Assembly: GCF_046602855.1 (NCBI RefSeq)
Contig: NZ_JBKINJ010000002.1
Span: 806,001-870,000 of the forward strand
Length of the DNA: 64,000 nucleotides
Reading direction: 5' to 3'
From: Gracilimonas sp046602855
GTDB taxonomy: Bacteria; Bacteroidota; Rhodothermia; Balneolales; Balneolaceae
Below, one piece after another: positions 44,559 to 53,139 of the stretch. A program made the translations under genes and the position numbers. Positions within the stretch are counted from its first letter, which is position 1. The number at the start of each line of letters is the position of its first letter. A model generated the notes under the pieces. That model saw only the letters and a program-made list of their open reading frames with translations, made no database searches and was not told where the DNA came from.

Positions 44559-45911
44559 AGCCCGGTGTACTTTTTGGGCAGCAGGCAGTAACTCTTCGTT
44601 GTCCGTTACAAGATTGAATATGCGTTTCTCCTTGGTGTATGATAGCATATCTATTTTCAGATTCGATAATGGGGCTAAAAGAAGATCTCGGAAGTTGTCT
44701 GCAGATTGCACCGAACAACCGATCAAGGTTAAGAGACCTTTGTTCTTTTCAATATTTACGGACCCTATCTCAATAAACTCTTTTGAAAGCTGACCCAGAA
44801 TATTATCGTCAGATATGGCAATAGTCACGGAAGCTTCCGTGGTGTTAACCGCATCAACGGGTAAGCGATATTTTTCAAGAACACTGAATACCTGGGGTAG
44901 AAAAGAAAACCCCATCAGTGTTTCGTATGCACTTACGGTAAGAAGAGATATATTCTGTTTAAAAGACATAGCTAAAATGGGCAGATCATGATCCGCTTCC
45001 CTCACGATCCGGGTACCGGGATCTTCAGGATTGAACATGTTTTTAACATATACCGGAATATTTCGCTCCTGTGCCGGTTTCAATGTTGAGGGATGCAAAA
45101 CTTTTGCTCCAAAATAAGCCATTTCGGTTGCATCAAAGTAACTGATCTCAGAAAGGGGCTTGGCTTCAGGGATGAACCGTGGATCACCGGTATAGACCCC
45201 GCTAACATCTGTCCATATCTCAATGGTTTCAGCCCCAACAGCTCCACCGATCAGACTAGCAGAGTAATCGGATCCTTCAAATCCAAGGGTGGTGATAGTT
45301 TTGTCAGGGGCTTCCCCATAGAAGCCACCGATGATAGGTGTGAAACCATTTTCGAGTACGGTTTCCAGTGAGCCACAATGCTGATTGATGAGCATTTTAT
45401 TTGGATTGGCCTTGCCGTATTCATTATCGGTCTTTATTAATTTTCGTGCTTCAATATGCTGGGTCATCATGTCCAGAGCCAGTCCGCATTGTGCAAGCAG
45501 ATAAGAGGAAATTTGCTCCCCCGTCGCTGCAATGGCATCTTTCATTTGTGGAGATAGCTTTTCCTGACGGGCAGTGTAACTCAGTAATTTATTGAGCTTG
45601 CCGATCTTGGCATCCATATTTTTAATGCAACTGTCTTTGATCAATAAATTTTTTGGATGGGGATTCTCCTCGAGAAAGTTTTCAACGATACCCTGATGAC
45701 GTTTTTGAATGGATCCTGAGATCTCAATGGCCTCATCAAGTTTACCTGAGGCAGCTAAATGTGCGGCTTCAACCAGCTGGCGGGTTGTTCTTGCCGTGGC
45801 GGAGACGATAACCACAGGCCATTCATATTCCTTGATGATGTCTAAGACCTTTTTCCATGTTTTGTGATCGGCCATGGAGGTGCCGCCGAATTTAAGTACG
45901 TTGATCTGCAT
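44547..45911 (-). CDS. lysC: Aspartate kinase (monofunctional)
   Basis: 454 residues. Amino-acid-kinase domain with KFGGTSMA (7-14), VVIVSATARTTRQLVEAA, GFEGSDYSASLIGGAVGAE and TDVSGVYTGDPR. Two ACT domains follow in the last ~150 residues, where lysine or threonine feedback normally acts. It phosphorylates aspartate, the first step to lysine, methionine and threonine. No homoserine dehydrogenase is fused. lysA, the last lysine step, lies 2.4 kb away on the same strand with the BaiN-like gene between them on the other. The last 12 bp overlap the convergent CNNM gene. Confidence 0.95.
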   Translation of the reverse strand: MQINVLKFGGTSMADHKTWKKVLDIIKEYEWPVVIVSATARTTRQLVEAAHLAASGKLDEAIEISGSIQKRHQGIVENFLEENPHPKNLLIKDSCIKNMDAKIGKLNKLLSYTARQEKLSPQMKDAIAATGEQISSYLLAQCGLALDMMTQHIEARKLIKTDNEYGKANPNKMLINQHCGSLETVLENGFTPIIGGFYGEAPDKTITTLGFEGSDYSASLIGGAVGAETIEIWTDVSGVYTGDPRFIPEAKPLSEISYFDATEMAYFGAKVLHPSTLKPAQERNIPVYVKNMFNPEDPGTRIVREADHDLPILAMSFKQNISLLTVSAYETLMGFSFLPQVFSVLEKYRLPVDAVNTTEASVTIAISDDNILGQLSKEFIEIGSVNIEKNKGLLTLIGCSVQSADNFRDLLLAPLSNLKIDMLSYTKEKRIFNLVTDNEELLPAAQKVHRALFS

Positions 45912-46032
45912 ATATAGTCGTCTTGAAAATGAAGTGGGAAAATAAGGGGAATCTAAACCTATTCCATGTTGAATTCGGAATAAAGTTTCCGGGATTTTGC
46001 CACGAAATCTCTAAAGCACGAAATATAAATTA

Positions 46033-46316
46033 ATACTCGTTACGAAGTTCCAGCTTTGTAATGCAGTCCGGGAAGCTCCGGCTTCCTGTGCATTTAAATG
46101 ATTGATATTCCGTATTCACCTTTCTTGTTCTTTTGTTCCGACAAAAGAACCAAAAGCTCCTGGCTGCGAAAAAAGAGCTAAAGCTGACTCCATTCCGCTA
46201 AAAGAAATCAATGCTCCTTGACGTATATAGATGGCTTCGTAGTTGTTCAGCGATATGATTTCTTTTTAAACGTTGCATTGCGTCATCTTCTTAACGCTCT
46301 TTTTTCTAAGGCCGAT
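46033..46316 (+). repeat. Foldback interspersed repeat, copy A (~284 bp)
   Basis: Homologous along its length to 47958-48241. Shared parts in order: CTCGTTA start, GCTTTGTAA, hairpin GGAAGC-TCCG-GCTTCC, hairpin TTCTTTTGT-TCCG-ACAAAAGAA, GAGCTAAAGCTGAC, AAATCAATGCTCC, TATGATTT, TTAACGCTC and CTAAGGCCGAT. The second half forms a long imperfect inverted repeat. This copy's left inner arm is more eroded than copy B's. No transposase frame is inside, so it looks like a non-autonomous (MITE-like) element. Confidence 0.8.
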
Positions 46317-46348
46317 GGAATTATTGAAAAAGGAAGTATAATAAAGTC

Positions 46349-46368
46349 ATTCCTGCGAAGGCAGGAAT
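46349..46368. repeat. dRS3-like 20-bp palindrome
   Basis: ATTCCTGC-GAAG-GCAGGAAT, a perfect 8-bp-stem hairpin of the ATTCC-N-GGAAT kind found scattered in many bacterial genomes. One copy is seen in this window. Confidence 0.65.
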
Positions 46369-46462
46369 CTAATTGTTTGAACCGCAGATTAGGCTGAATC
46401 ATGAATTGTTCGAATAAGCAGATTTCTGAGCTATTCGAGCTCAGCGGAGTCATATATTAGTA

Positions 46463-46573
46463 GCCCCGGATAAGTCCTGCCGGGAAGTTGAAGATAGGGT
46501 TGCCATATTTGCCGGGCGCAACCTGGGGGTAAAAAGAACCAAAGTGGAAAATTTTTGCCCCGGATTTTTTTAA
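46463..46573. other. GC-rich structured intergenic block of unknown role
   Basis: It is bracketed by a direct repeat GCCCCGGAT (46463-46471 and 46557-46565; the second is followed by a T run) and holds a hairpin GGTTGC / GCAACC (46498-46503 with 46518-46523). Its composition differs sharply from the AT-rich surroundings. No open frame. It could be a structured RNA, a terminator complex or part of a mobile repeat. Confidence 0.35.
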
Positions 46574-46701
46574 GAAATGATGTCAATCAAAAATTGGGCA
46601 TAGAGTTCAATACTGTACAGAAAAATACTCTATAATTTCTGGGATTATCCGAACAATCCGCTTTATCGGTATTCTATTTCGTGACTCACCAAAAGAAACG
46701 G

Positions 46702-46709
46702 TATCTTTA
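46702..46709 (+). promoter_or_regulatory. TATCTTTA box 4 nt before the BaiN-like ATG
   Basis: It matches TAnnTTTR, ending 4 nt before ATG 46714. It is preceded after an 18-nt gap by TTCGTG, a plausible degenerate -33 element. Suggests a leaderless transcript. Confidence 0.4.
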
Positions 46710-46713
46710 AAAG

Positions 46714-47937
46714 ATGAATGATAAACCCTTACAAGTAGCTGTTATTGGCGGTGGAGCAGCCGGTTTTTTTGCAGCCATTTCTGCCAAAACCAATCACCCC
46801 GAAGCTAAAGTTACCATTTATGAGAAATCGGATAAATTGCTGTCAAAAGTTCGAATATCCGGTGGCGGACGATGTAATGTAACTCATCATTGTTTTGATA
46901 TTCGGGAATTGGTAAAGCACTATCCCCGGGGTGAGCGGCCGCTGAAGAAAGCTTTCGGGATGTTTTCTCCAACCGATACCATTGAGTGGTTTCAGCAGCG
47001 AGGAGTAGAACTGAAGACCGAGTCAGACGGACGCATGTTTCCGACCACGGATGATTCCGAGACCATCATTCATTGCCTGATGCAGGAAACACGAAAGCTT
47101 GGGGTCGGAATCAAAACCAAGTCCAATATCAAAATTCTGAAGCGACTGGAGGAAGGGTACGAACTTGGATTCCATCGGGGTGGAAGAATGGTCGTGGACA
47201 AAGTAATTGTGGCAACGGGTGGAAGTCCGCGGGCTAGTGGTTTTGACTGGCTTCGAAAGCTGGATCATGAGATCGAAGAACCGGTGCCCTCCTTATATAC
47301 CTTCAATATGCCGAATGAATCGATCAAAGAGTTGATGGGCGTAGTAGCAGAGCCGGTTTCGGTGAAGATCATGGGGACGAAATTGCAAAGTAGCGGTCCG
47401 CTGTTGATCACGCATTGGGGAATGAGCGGTCCGGCTATTTTGAAGCTTTCTGCATTTGGAGCAAGAGAACTGAATGAGATGGATTACAATTTCAAAGTGC
47501 TGGTGAACTGGACAGGTGAACGAAGCGAGCAAGAAGTACGGGATATCCTCAAAACCGTTGAAGAGGGGCATGGCAAAAAGAAGATCACGAATGTAAATCC
47601 GTTTGGCTTGGCGGGTCGATTATGGGAATTTCTCATCAATAAGCTGGAGTTGAGTGATAATATGATCTGGCAAAATATGGGCAAGAAAAACATTAACCGC
47701 TTGGTGCATTTACTCACCAATGATGAGTATCAGGTAGAAGGAAAGACCACCTTCAAAGAAGAGTTTGTGACCTGCGGGGGAATCAGTCTACAAGATGTGG
47801 ACATGAAAACCATGCAAAGCCGGAAATCACCGGATCTCTACTTTGCGGGAGAAGTTTTGGATATAGATGGCGTGACTGGTGGATTTAATTTTCAGGCCGC
47901 CTGGACTACAGGATACATTGCCGGGATGTTGAAGTAA
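46714..47937 (+). CDS. BaiN/HI0933-family FAD-dependent oxidoreductase
   Basis: 407 residues. N-terminal FAD site VIGGGAAGFFAAI (10-22), the family block LSKVRISGGGRCNVTH, VIVATGGSPRASG mid-protein, and the C-terminal VTCGGISLQDVDMKTMQSRK and GGFNFQAAWTTGYIAG. The family (COG2081) is widespread, and members include BaiN, which reduces bile-acid intermediates in Clostridium, but the natural role in most bacteria is unknown. The gene is flanked on both sides by the same ~284-bp repeat in the same orientation. Confidence 0.93.
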   Translation: MNDKPLQVAVIGGGAAGFFAAISAKTNHPEAKVTIYEKSDKLLSKVRISGGGRCNVTHHCFDIRELVKHYPRGERPLKKAFGMFSPTDTIEWFQQRGVELKTESDGRMFPTTDDSETIIHCLMQETRKLGVGIKTKSNIKILKRLEEGYELGFHRGGRMVVDKVIVATGGSPRASGFDWLRKLDHEIEEPVPSLYTFNMPNESIKELMGVVAEPVSVKIMGTKLQSSGPLLITHWGMSGPAILKLSAFGARELNEMDYNFKVLVNWTGERSEQEVRDILKTVEEGHGKKKITNVNPFGLAGRLWEFLINKLELSDNMIWQNMGKKNINRLVHLLTNDEYQVEGKTTFKEEFVTCGGISLQDVDMKTMQSRKSPDLYFAGEVLDIDGVTGGFNFQAAWTTGYIAGMLK

Positions 47938-47957
47938 TTCGAAATTTAAAATTTTGA

Positions 47958-48241
47958 GTACTCGTTAAAAAGTTACGGCTTTGTAACGCTGTCCAGGAAG
48001 CTCCGGCTTCCAGAATTATTATAAATTCAGGGTCTAAGATCTCTCTTGGTTCTTTTGTACCGACAGAAGAACAAAAAAACTATCGGCCTTAGAAAAAAGG
48101 AGCTAAAGCTGACTTCATTCTACTAAAATAAATCAATGCTCCATCATCGGGCTTGCAGGTAAGTCAAATACCATACGGTATGATTTATTTTTTAACGTTC
48201 CATTTCGTCAACCTCTTAACGCTCCTTTTTCTAAGGCCGAT
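47958..48241 (+). repeat. Foldback interspersed repeat, copy B (~284 bp)
   Basis: Second copy of the element at 46033-46316, same orientation, 1925 bp apart. Here the outer arms of the foldback are well kept: ATCGGCCTTAGAAAAAAGGAGC (from 48082) against GCTCCTTTTTCTAAGGCCGAT (ending 48241), with inner arms ACTAAAATAAATCA and TGATTTATTTTTTAACG. The GGAAGCTCCGGCTTCC palindrome precedes it at 47996-48011. Confidence 0.8.
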
Positions 48242-48347
48242 TGAAAGATTACAAGGAAAATCCCCTTGTTATTTGTTGACTTGCGACTACCCCAAGTTCA
48301 GCTGTATCAGTATTCTATTTAGGGATGTTAATGATTTAGTGGCAAAT

Positions 48348-49505
48348 TCACTCTATCTCATCCGAATACACTGTGGCGTTGGCCTCTCGCAGATTATAGG
48401 CACTGCGCATAACCTCACCGTAGGCTCCGGCGCTTCGAATGGCGATCAGGTCTCCGCGTTCAACTTCAGGGATGGAAATATCAGTCCGGAAGGTATCGGA
48501 GCTTTCGCAGATCGGACCGACAACATCATAATTTTTATTACGCTTTGCACTGGTTAAGACATCGATGCGGTGTGCCGCTTGATATAAAGCCGGCCGGATA
48601 AGTTCCGTCATACCGGCATCTACAATAGCGAAATTCTTAGATTCACCGTATTTGGTAAACAGTACGCGTGTGATCAGACTACCACATTGGCCAACCACGG
48701 ATCGCCCAAGTTCGAAGTGCAGTTGCTGATGATCCTTGAGTTTTATGTTGTCCTCAAATAATCCAAAAAAGCGTTTAAAATCCGGAATTGAATTGTCGTT
48801 GGGATGAGCATAATTTATCCCAAAACCACCACCAACATTTATGACAGAAATTTTGAAGCCTCTGTTCTCGATGTGATCATTGAGCATGTTGGCACGATCG
48901 CAAAGCACCTCAAAGGGAGTGAAATTTTCGATCTGTGATCCGATATGAAAATGAATTCCGATCAGCTTCAGGTTTTTTAACTCAGGAATACGATCCAATA
49001 CCTCATCCAGGTCGGAAGCGTTGATACCAAACTTATTCTCATTCAATCCGGTAGTAATATACCGATGGGTATCCGCTTCAACATCTGGGTTGAGCCGCAA
49101 CGCGATTCGGGCTGTTTTCCCTTGTTTGCCGGCAAGTTCATTCAACACTTCCAGCTCTTGTGGCGATTCACAATTGAAGCAAAAGATATCATGTTTCAAT
49201 CCCAATTCGATCTCATCATTACTTTTACCTACTCCTGCAAAGACTATTTCATTAGCTGAAAATCCGATATCAATAGCTCTTTGTACTTCACCTCCGCTTA
49301 CGCAATCAGCCCCAAGTCCGGCTTTTTTGATCAATGTTAAGATCTTAGGCTGATTATTGGCTTTAAGAGCAAAATGAACATGGTACCCTTTGGAAAGACC
49401 GTGTTTTTTGATCTCTTTCAATGTGGCATTCAGTACATCGAGGTCGTAATAATAAAAGGGCGTTTTCTGTGCACTAAAAAAGTCAGTGACTTCCGATGGA
49501 AACAT
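48348..49505 (-). CDS. lysA: Diaminopimelate decarboxylase
   Basis: 385 residues from ATG 49505; a TTG one codon earlier also fits. PLP fold-type III barrel with the Schiff-base lysine in HFALKANN (Lys48), GADCVSGGE, HFHIGSQI, NVGGGFGINY (phosphate site) and the partner-subunit cysteine in GPICESSDTF. It turns meso-diaminopimelate into lysine. No aspartate-kinase fusion. The stop lies 107 nt from foldback repeat copy B. A 671-nt region without a gene lies upstream. Confidence 0.95.
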   Translation of the reverse strand: MFPSEVTDFFSAQKTPFYYYDLDVLNATLKEIKKHGLSKGYHVHFALKANNQPKILTLIKKAGLGADCVSGGEVQRAIDIGFSANEIVFAGVGKSNDEIELGLKHDIFCFNCESPQELEVLNELAGKQGKTARIALRLNPDVEADTHRYITTGLNENKFGINASDLDEVLDRIPELKNLKLIGIHFHIGSQIENFTPFEVLCDRANMLNDHIENRGFKISVINVGGGFGINYAHPNDNSIPDFKRFFGLFEDNIKLKDHQQLHFELGRSVVGQCGSLITRVLFTKYGESKNFAIVDAGMTELIRPALYQAAHRIDVLTSAKRNKNYDVVGPICESSDTFRTDISIPEVERGDLIAIRSAGAYGEVMRSAYNLREANATVYSDEIE

Positions 49506-50179
49506 CAAAGGTTAATTTAAGAGTGAATGAGTGATTATAGGGAGAAATAAATATAACTAAATTTACCGCTTGGTTTGATAGGATTTGTTGATGGTAGGAA
49601 TTAGTGTTGGTAACCGGCATAGTCGAAAAAACATGAAGAGGGTTTTTGCATTTGATTATGAAAAGGATTGAGACTTTAAGTGATAGAAAGCCCAATTTTT
49701 GATCAGCTATTTCCCTGAAAAGGCTGTTCAGGTAAAAATTTATATATCTTCTTACAGTAAAGGTTTTACCAATATGTTGCTCCTGACGAAGCAGAAAGCC
49801 AAACTGAAGACTGGCACCGCAAGTGCCAAATACTGGTAAAAAAGAAAGTTACCTCAAAAAGTAAAAACCTTCATCCGGTTGTTTATGATGTTATTTGGTC
49901 TCTGAAGTTTGGGGCAAAATCTTTCCAAAGCAAAATATGACTTTGTGTTTGACGAAATACAAAAAAGCCGGTATTATTATTGGTGATTAAAAACGATCAG
50001 CCTAATCCCGATCTCATTGGGAGCGGAGGACCCGAAAGTGGGGCGAATTTCTGAAAAGAATAGAGTATCTATCAGCTCGAGCCCGTCAGCTAACTTCGCA
50101 GGCATTGATAGAAGATTGAGCATGCTATTCCTGTGTGATCGGTCTTCACATCTTTAATTTTATATACCGACAAGAACAC
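49506..50179. other. 674-bp gap with eroded coding-like stretches
   Basis: No intact gene. On the plus strand, 49750-49940 gives a stretch of about 55 sense codons (QYVAPDEAESQTEDWHRK and onwards, ending at TGA). The following 250 bases show coding-like pieces in different frames (DPKVGRISEKNRVSIS, ARARQLTSQALIED). This pattern suggests a decayed gene whose family I do not recognise. Confidence 0.35.
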
Positions 50180-50845
50180 ATGAGTTTAGATCAGAAAGAT
50201 TTTTTGCTTTCTGCAAGCAATTACGATATCCCGGAAGCGATCGAAGAAAGCAGTGGGCTGCAGGTAGGTGATAACCTGATCCGGTCTATATTACTGACAA
50301 CGGACCTTTCATTCATTCAGAGCCTGAATGCAGATTCGATTATGGCGGTACACCCTTTTGAGAAATCAGCCCAACTGGATAAAGTGATCGTAGATTTTAG
50401 CAACAGGCCTGTATTTTGTGATATTGGTGGTGGATTGCTTTATGAGAGGAAAACAGTTGAAGCTGCCAAAAAATCCTTTAATGCCGGGGCTGCAGCAGTT
50501 GTGATCTCGAAGCCCACTCCGGCTGAAGTCATCAGTAATATAAGATCTGAGATCGATGGACCGATCATATATACAGTGATGTTTGATGCTGAGACAATAC
50601 CGGAGTTGTCTTCGGCGGGAGTTGATATTTTTAATGTAGCTACCGGTGAATACACTGCGGAAACAGTCAGCTATATTAGTAGCTTAGTTCCGGAGATGCC
50701 GATCATGGCGAGTGGAGGGCCGCATGATTCAACGATCCGTGAAACCATAAGATCGGGGGCTAATGCCATTGTATTCAATCCACCAACGGCTACTGAAATT
50801 TTACGATCTTTCTTTGATGAATATCGAGATCAAAGGTCACAATAA
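50180..50845 (+). CDS. Conserved TIM-barrel protein of unknown function
   Basis: 221 residues from ATG 50180 (MSLDQKDFLL); a GTG 15 codons earlier gives an unlikely hydrophobic leader. The sequence alternates strands and helices as in small phosphate-binding barrels (HisF/ThiG/IMPDH-like): DSIMAVHPF, FCDIGGGLLYERKTVE, GAAAVVISKP, IIYTVMF, DIFNVATGEYTAETV, MASGGPHDSTIRETIRSGANAIVF. The late GG and GAN motifs look like a phosphate-gripping site. Relatives are often labelled hydrolase without evidence. It is 82 nt upstream of the antiporter gene, possibly co-transcribed. Confidence 0.75.
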   Translation: MSLDQKDFLLSASNYDIPEAIEESSGLQVGDNLIRSILLTTDLSFIQSLNADSIMAVHPFEKSAQLDKVIVDFSNRPVFCDIGGGLLYERKTVEAAKKSFNAGAAAVVISKPTPAEVISNIRSEIDGPIIYTVMFDAETIPELSSAGVDIFNVATGEYTAETVSYISSLVPEMPIMASGGPHDSTIRETIRSGANAIVFNPPTATEILRSFFDEYRDQRSQ

Positions 50846-50927
50846 GATTTTATTTTCTTCTTGGATGGAATGTTAGTCTCAAAAAGAAGATTATTTTAAC
50901 TTGAAATAAACTAAAAGGTATTGTCAT

Positions 50928-53087
50928 ATGGACGTTTTTAGCGCAGCGCCGCATCATGATGTTTTAGTATTGGTTGTACAGGTAGGGGTTTTATTATTGG
51001 TAGCACGATTGATGGGTGAGATCGCACAGCGATTAAATCAACCCTCGGTGGTGGGTGAAATACTTGCCGGTATTATTTTAGGTCCTTCCCTGATCGCGGG
51101 ATTCTTTCCCGGAATCGGTGAGTGGATAGTGCCTCAAAATGTAACACAGGGGCACCTATTGGAGGTAGTTAGTCTTATTGGAGCTATGTTCTTATTGTTG
51201 ATAACAGGACTTGAAACTGATATCAGGCTGATCAAGCGGCACGCAAAGACAGCTATGGGTGTATCCGGCGGTGGTATTATAGTGACCTTCGCCACGGGTT
51301 TTATCTTGGGTCAGAATTTGCCTGATTTCCTGTTGGCTGATTCCAGTGAAAGGTTGGTGTTCTCATTATTTGTGGCAACAGCGATGTCTATTTCAGCGAT
51401 TCCTGTAATTGCCAAGGTTCTTATGGATCTAAACTTGATGCGGCGGGATATCGGTCAAACAATTATTGCGGCCGGCATGAGTGATGATACCATTGGATGG
51501 ATACTGCTTTCTATTGTAGCCGGTATCGCAAGTGGTGAATCTGTTACTGCCGGTGGGGTTTTGCAAATCGTAGGTAGTGTACTGGCATTTATGCTGGTTA
51601 GTTTTACCTTGGGCCGGTGGATGGTCAAAAAACTTCTGAATTATGTACAGGATCAGGTAAAAAGTACAGATCGGCTTTTAACTCTAGTGGTTGTTCTAAC
51701 TTTTTTATGGGGAGCCATTACACAGGCGTTGAATCTTGAGGCCGTTCTTGGCGCATTTGTAATGGGTATCCTGTTTGGCATGATGCCACGATTGCCTGAT
51801 GAGGTGCACCATAAAGTAGAAAGTATCGCCCTTGGAATTTTTGCCCCTATCTTTTTTGCGGTTGCAGGTTTAAAAGTTAATGTGGTCAACCTATTTGAAC
51901 CGACACTCCTGATCATAACCGGTATCGTGATCCTGATCGCAACGCTTGGTAAGGTTGTTGGAACCTATTTTGGTGCGCGTTTTATAGGAGGAAGGGACCA
52001 TTGGACGTCTCTTAGTTTTGGAGCTGGATTGAACGCCCGGGGAGCCATGGAGATCATTATTGCAACTATTGGTCTGCGGTTGGGAATTTTGTCTCAGGAT
52101 ATGTTTTCCATTATAGTGGTGATGGCAATGGCTACGTCTCTGATGGCACCATCTGCACTTAAGTGGGTGCTTAGCAAAGTAGAGATGGGAGAGGAGGAAG
52201 AAGAACGACTCAAAAAAGAAGAAATGGAAGCCGAAAGTGTGGTTGCCGGTATTCACCGGATTTTGCTGCCTGTTCGTAAAAGAGATTTTACTACAGACAA
52301 AATGACCACGCAGTCAATTGAATCACAGATACTTGCGCGACTTGGTAAACAAAATGATCTTTCAGTTACTCTTATGACAGTATCTCAGGAAGGTGATCGA
52401 CAAGAATGTGAAAGATATCTGGATGAATTGGGTAAGCTATTTGAGGGAATTGATGTTACAAAAAAAGTGGTGCAGAATGTAAAACCTGAAAAGGCTATCC
52501 TTGAGGAAGTTGGAAAAGATTATGATCTGTTAGTTCTCGGTGCCACCGAGAAGAAACCGGGTCGTAAACATCTTTTCAGTGAATTTGTGGATTACACGGT
52601 TCGAGTAGCACCTTGTCCGGTTATGATCGTACAACCTGAGCAGGAGCCCAAAGACTGGAACCCAAAACGTATTTTGGTTCCCACTAATGGTACTGAGGCT
52701 TCCAATAATGCGGCTGAACTTGCATTTTCTCTCGCCAAAAACAGCGAACACTGTGAAGTTATAGGAATGAAGGTATTAGAAGATGAACGAAGCTCAAATC
52801 GTCCTTACCGTATTGACTCACAACAAGTTAGTCAACGTGAGGTAGCTGAAGACATCGTGGATAAACTCAAAGAAAAAGGAGAAGCCTACAAGGTTAAAAC
52901 TGAAGGTATAGTAGGGCAAGGTGAAGAAGTAGAAGAAGTAGTCATCGATTTCATCGACAGGAATGATATTGACCTGATGATACTGGGTACCAACATCCGT
53001 CCCGGATCTCACCGATTATATCTTGGCCCTAGAGTTGAGAATATGCTCGAGGAGTCAAAATGTGCTGTGGTTGTATTTAATACCTGA
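50928..53087 (+). CDS. CPA2-type cation/proton antiporter with two universal-stress domains
   Basis: 719 residues. Na_H_Exchanger domain (about 15-405, 12-13 helices, LNQPSVVGEILAGIILGPS, GLETDIRLIKRHA, GMSDDTIGWILLS with the ion-site Asp pair, LNARGAMEIIIATIGL). Two cytosolic UspA-like domains follow (about 440-570 and 573-719: HRILLPVRKR..., KRILVPTNGTEASNNAAELA...GTNIRPGS). Usp domains in such proteins usually bind nucleotides and gate transport; they also make this a candidate adenine-nucleotide sensor. Exchanges K+ or Na+ for protons. Upstream TIM-barrel gene on same strand. Confidence 0.92.
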   Translation: MDVFSAAPHHDVLVLVVQVGVLLLVARLMGEIAQRLNQPSVVGEILAGIILGPSLIAGFFPGIGEWIVPQNVTQGHLLEVVSLIGAMFLLLITGLETDIRLIKRHAKTAMGVSGGGIIVTFATGFILGQNLPDFLLADSSERLVFSLFVATAMSISAIPVIAKVLMDLNLMRRDIGQTIIAAGMSDDTIGWILLSIVAGIASGESVTAGGVLQIVGSVLAFMLVSFTLGRWMVKKLLNYVQDQVKSTDRLLTLVVVLTFLWGAITQALNLEAVLGAFVMGILFGMMPRLPDEVHHKVESIALGIFAPIFFAVAGLKVNVVNLFEPTLLIITGIVILIATLGKVVGTYFGARFIGGRDHWTSLSFGAGLNARGAMEIIIATIGLRLGILSQDMFSIIVVMAMATSLMAPSALKWVLSKVEMGEEEEERLKKEEMEAESVVAGIHRILLPVRKRDFTTDKMTTQSIESQILARLGKQNDLSVTLMTVSQEGDRQECERYLDELGKLFEGIDVTKKVVQNVKPEKAILEEVGKDYDLLVLGATEKKPGRKHLFSEFVDYTVRVAPCPVMIVQPEQEPKDWNPKRILVPTNGTEASNNAAELAFSLAKNSEHCEVIGMKVLEDERSSNRPYRIDSQQVSQREVAEDIVDKLKEKGEAYKVKTEGIVGQGEEVEEVVIDFIDRNDIDLMILGTNIRPGSHRLYLGPRVENMLEESKCAVVVFNT

Positions 53088-53139
53088 TACTCGCCATAAT
53101 TCTCAAAGTTAGATCAGCTTCTGAGATATAAGCAATTTA

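Noticed and set aside
46349..46368. CRISPR repeat
   Set aside because: Single copy with a perfect palindrome and no spacers; no CRISPR array or cas gene occurs in the window.
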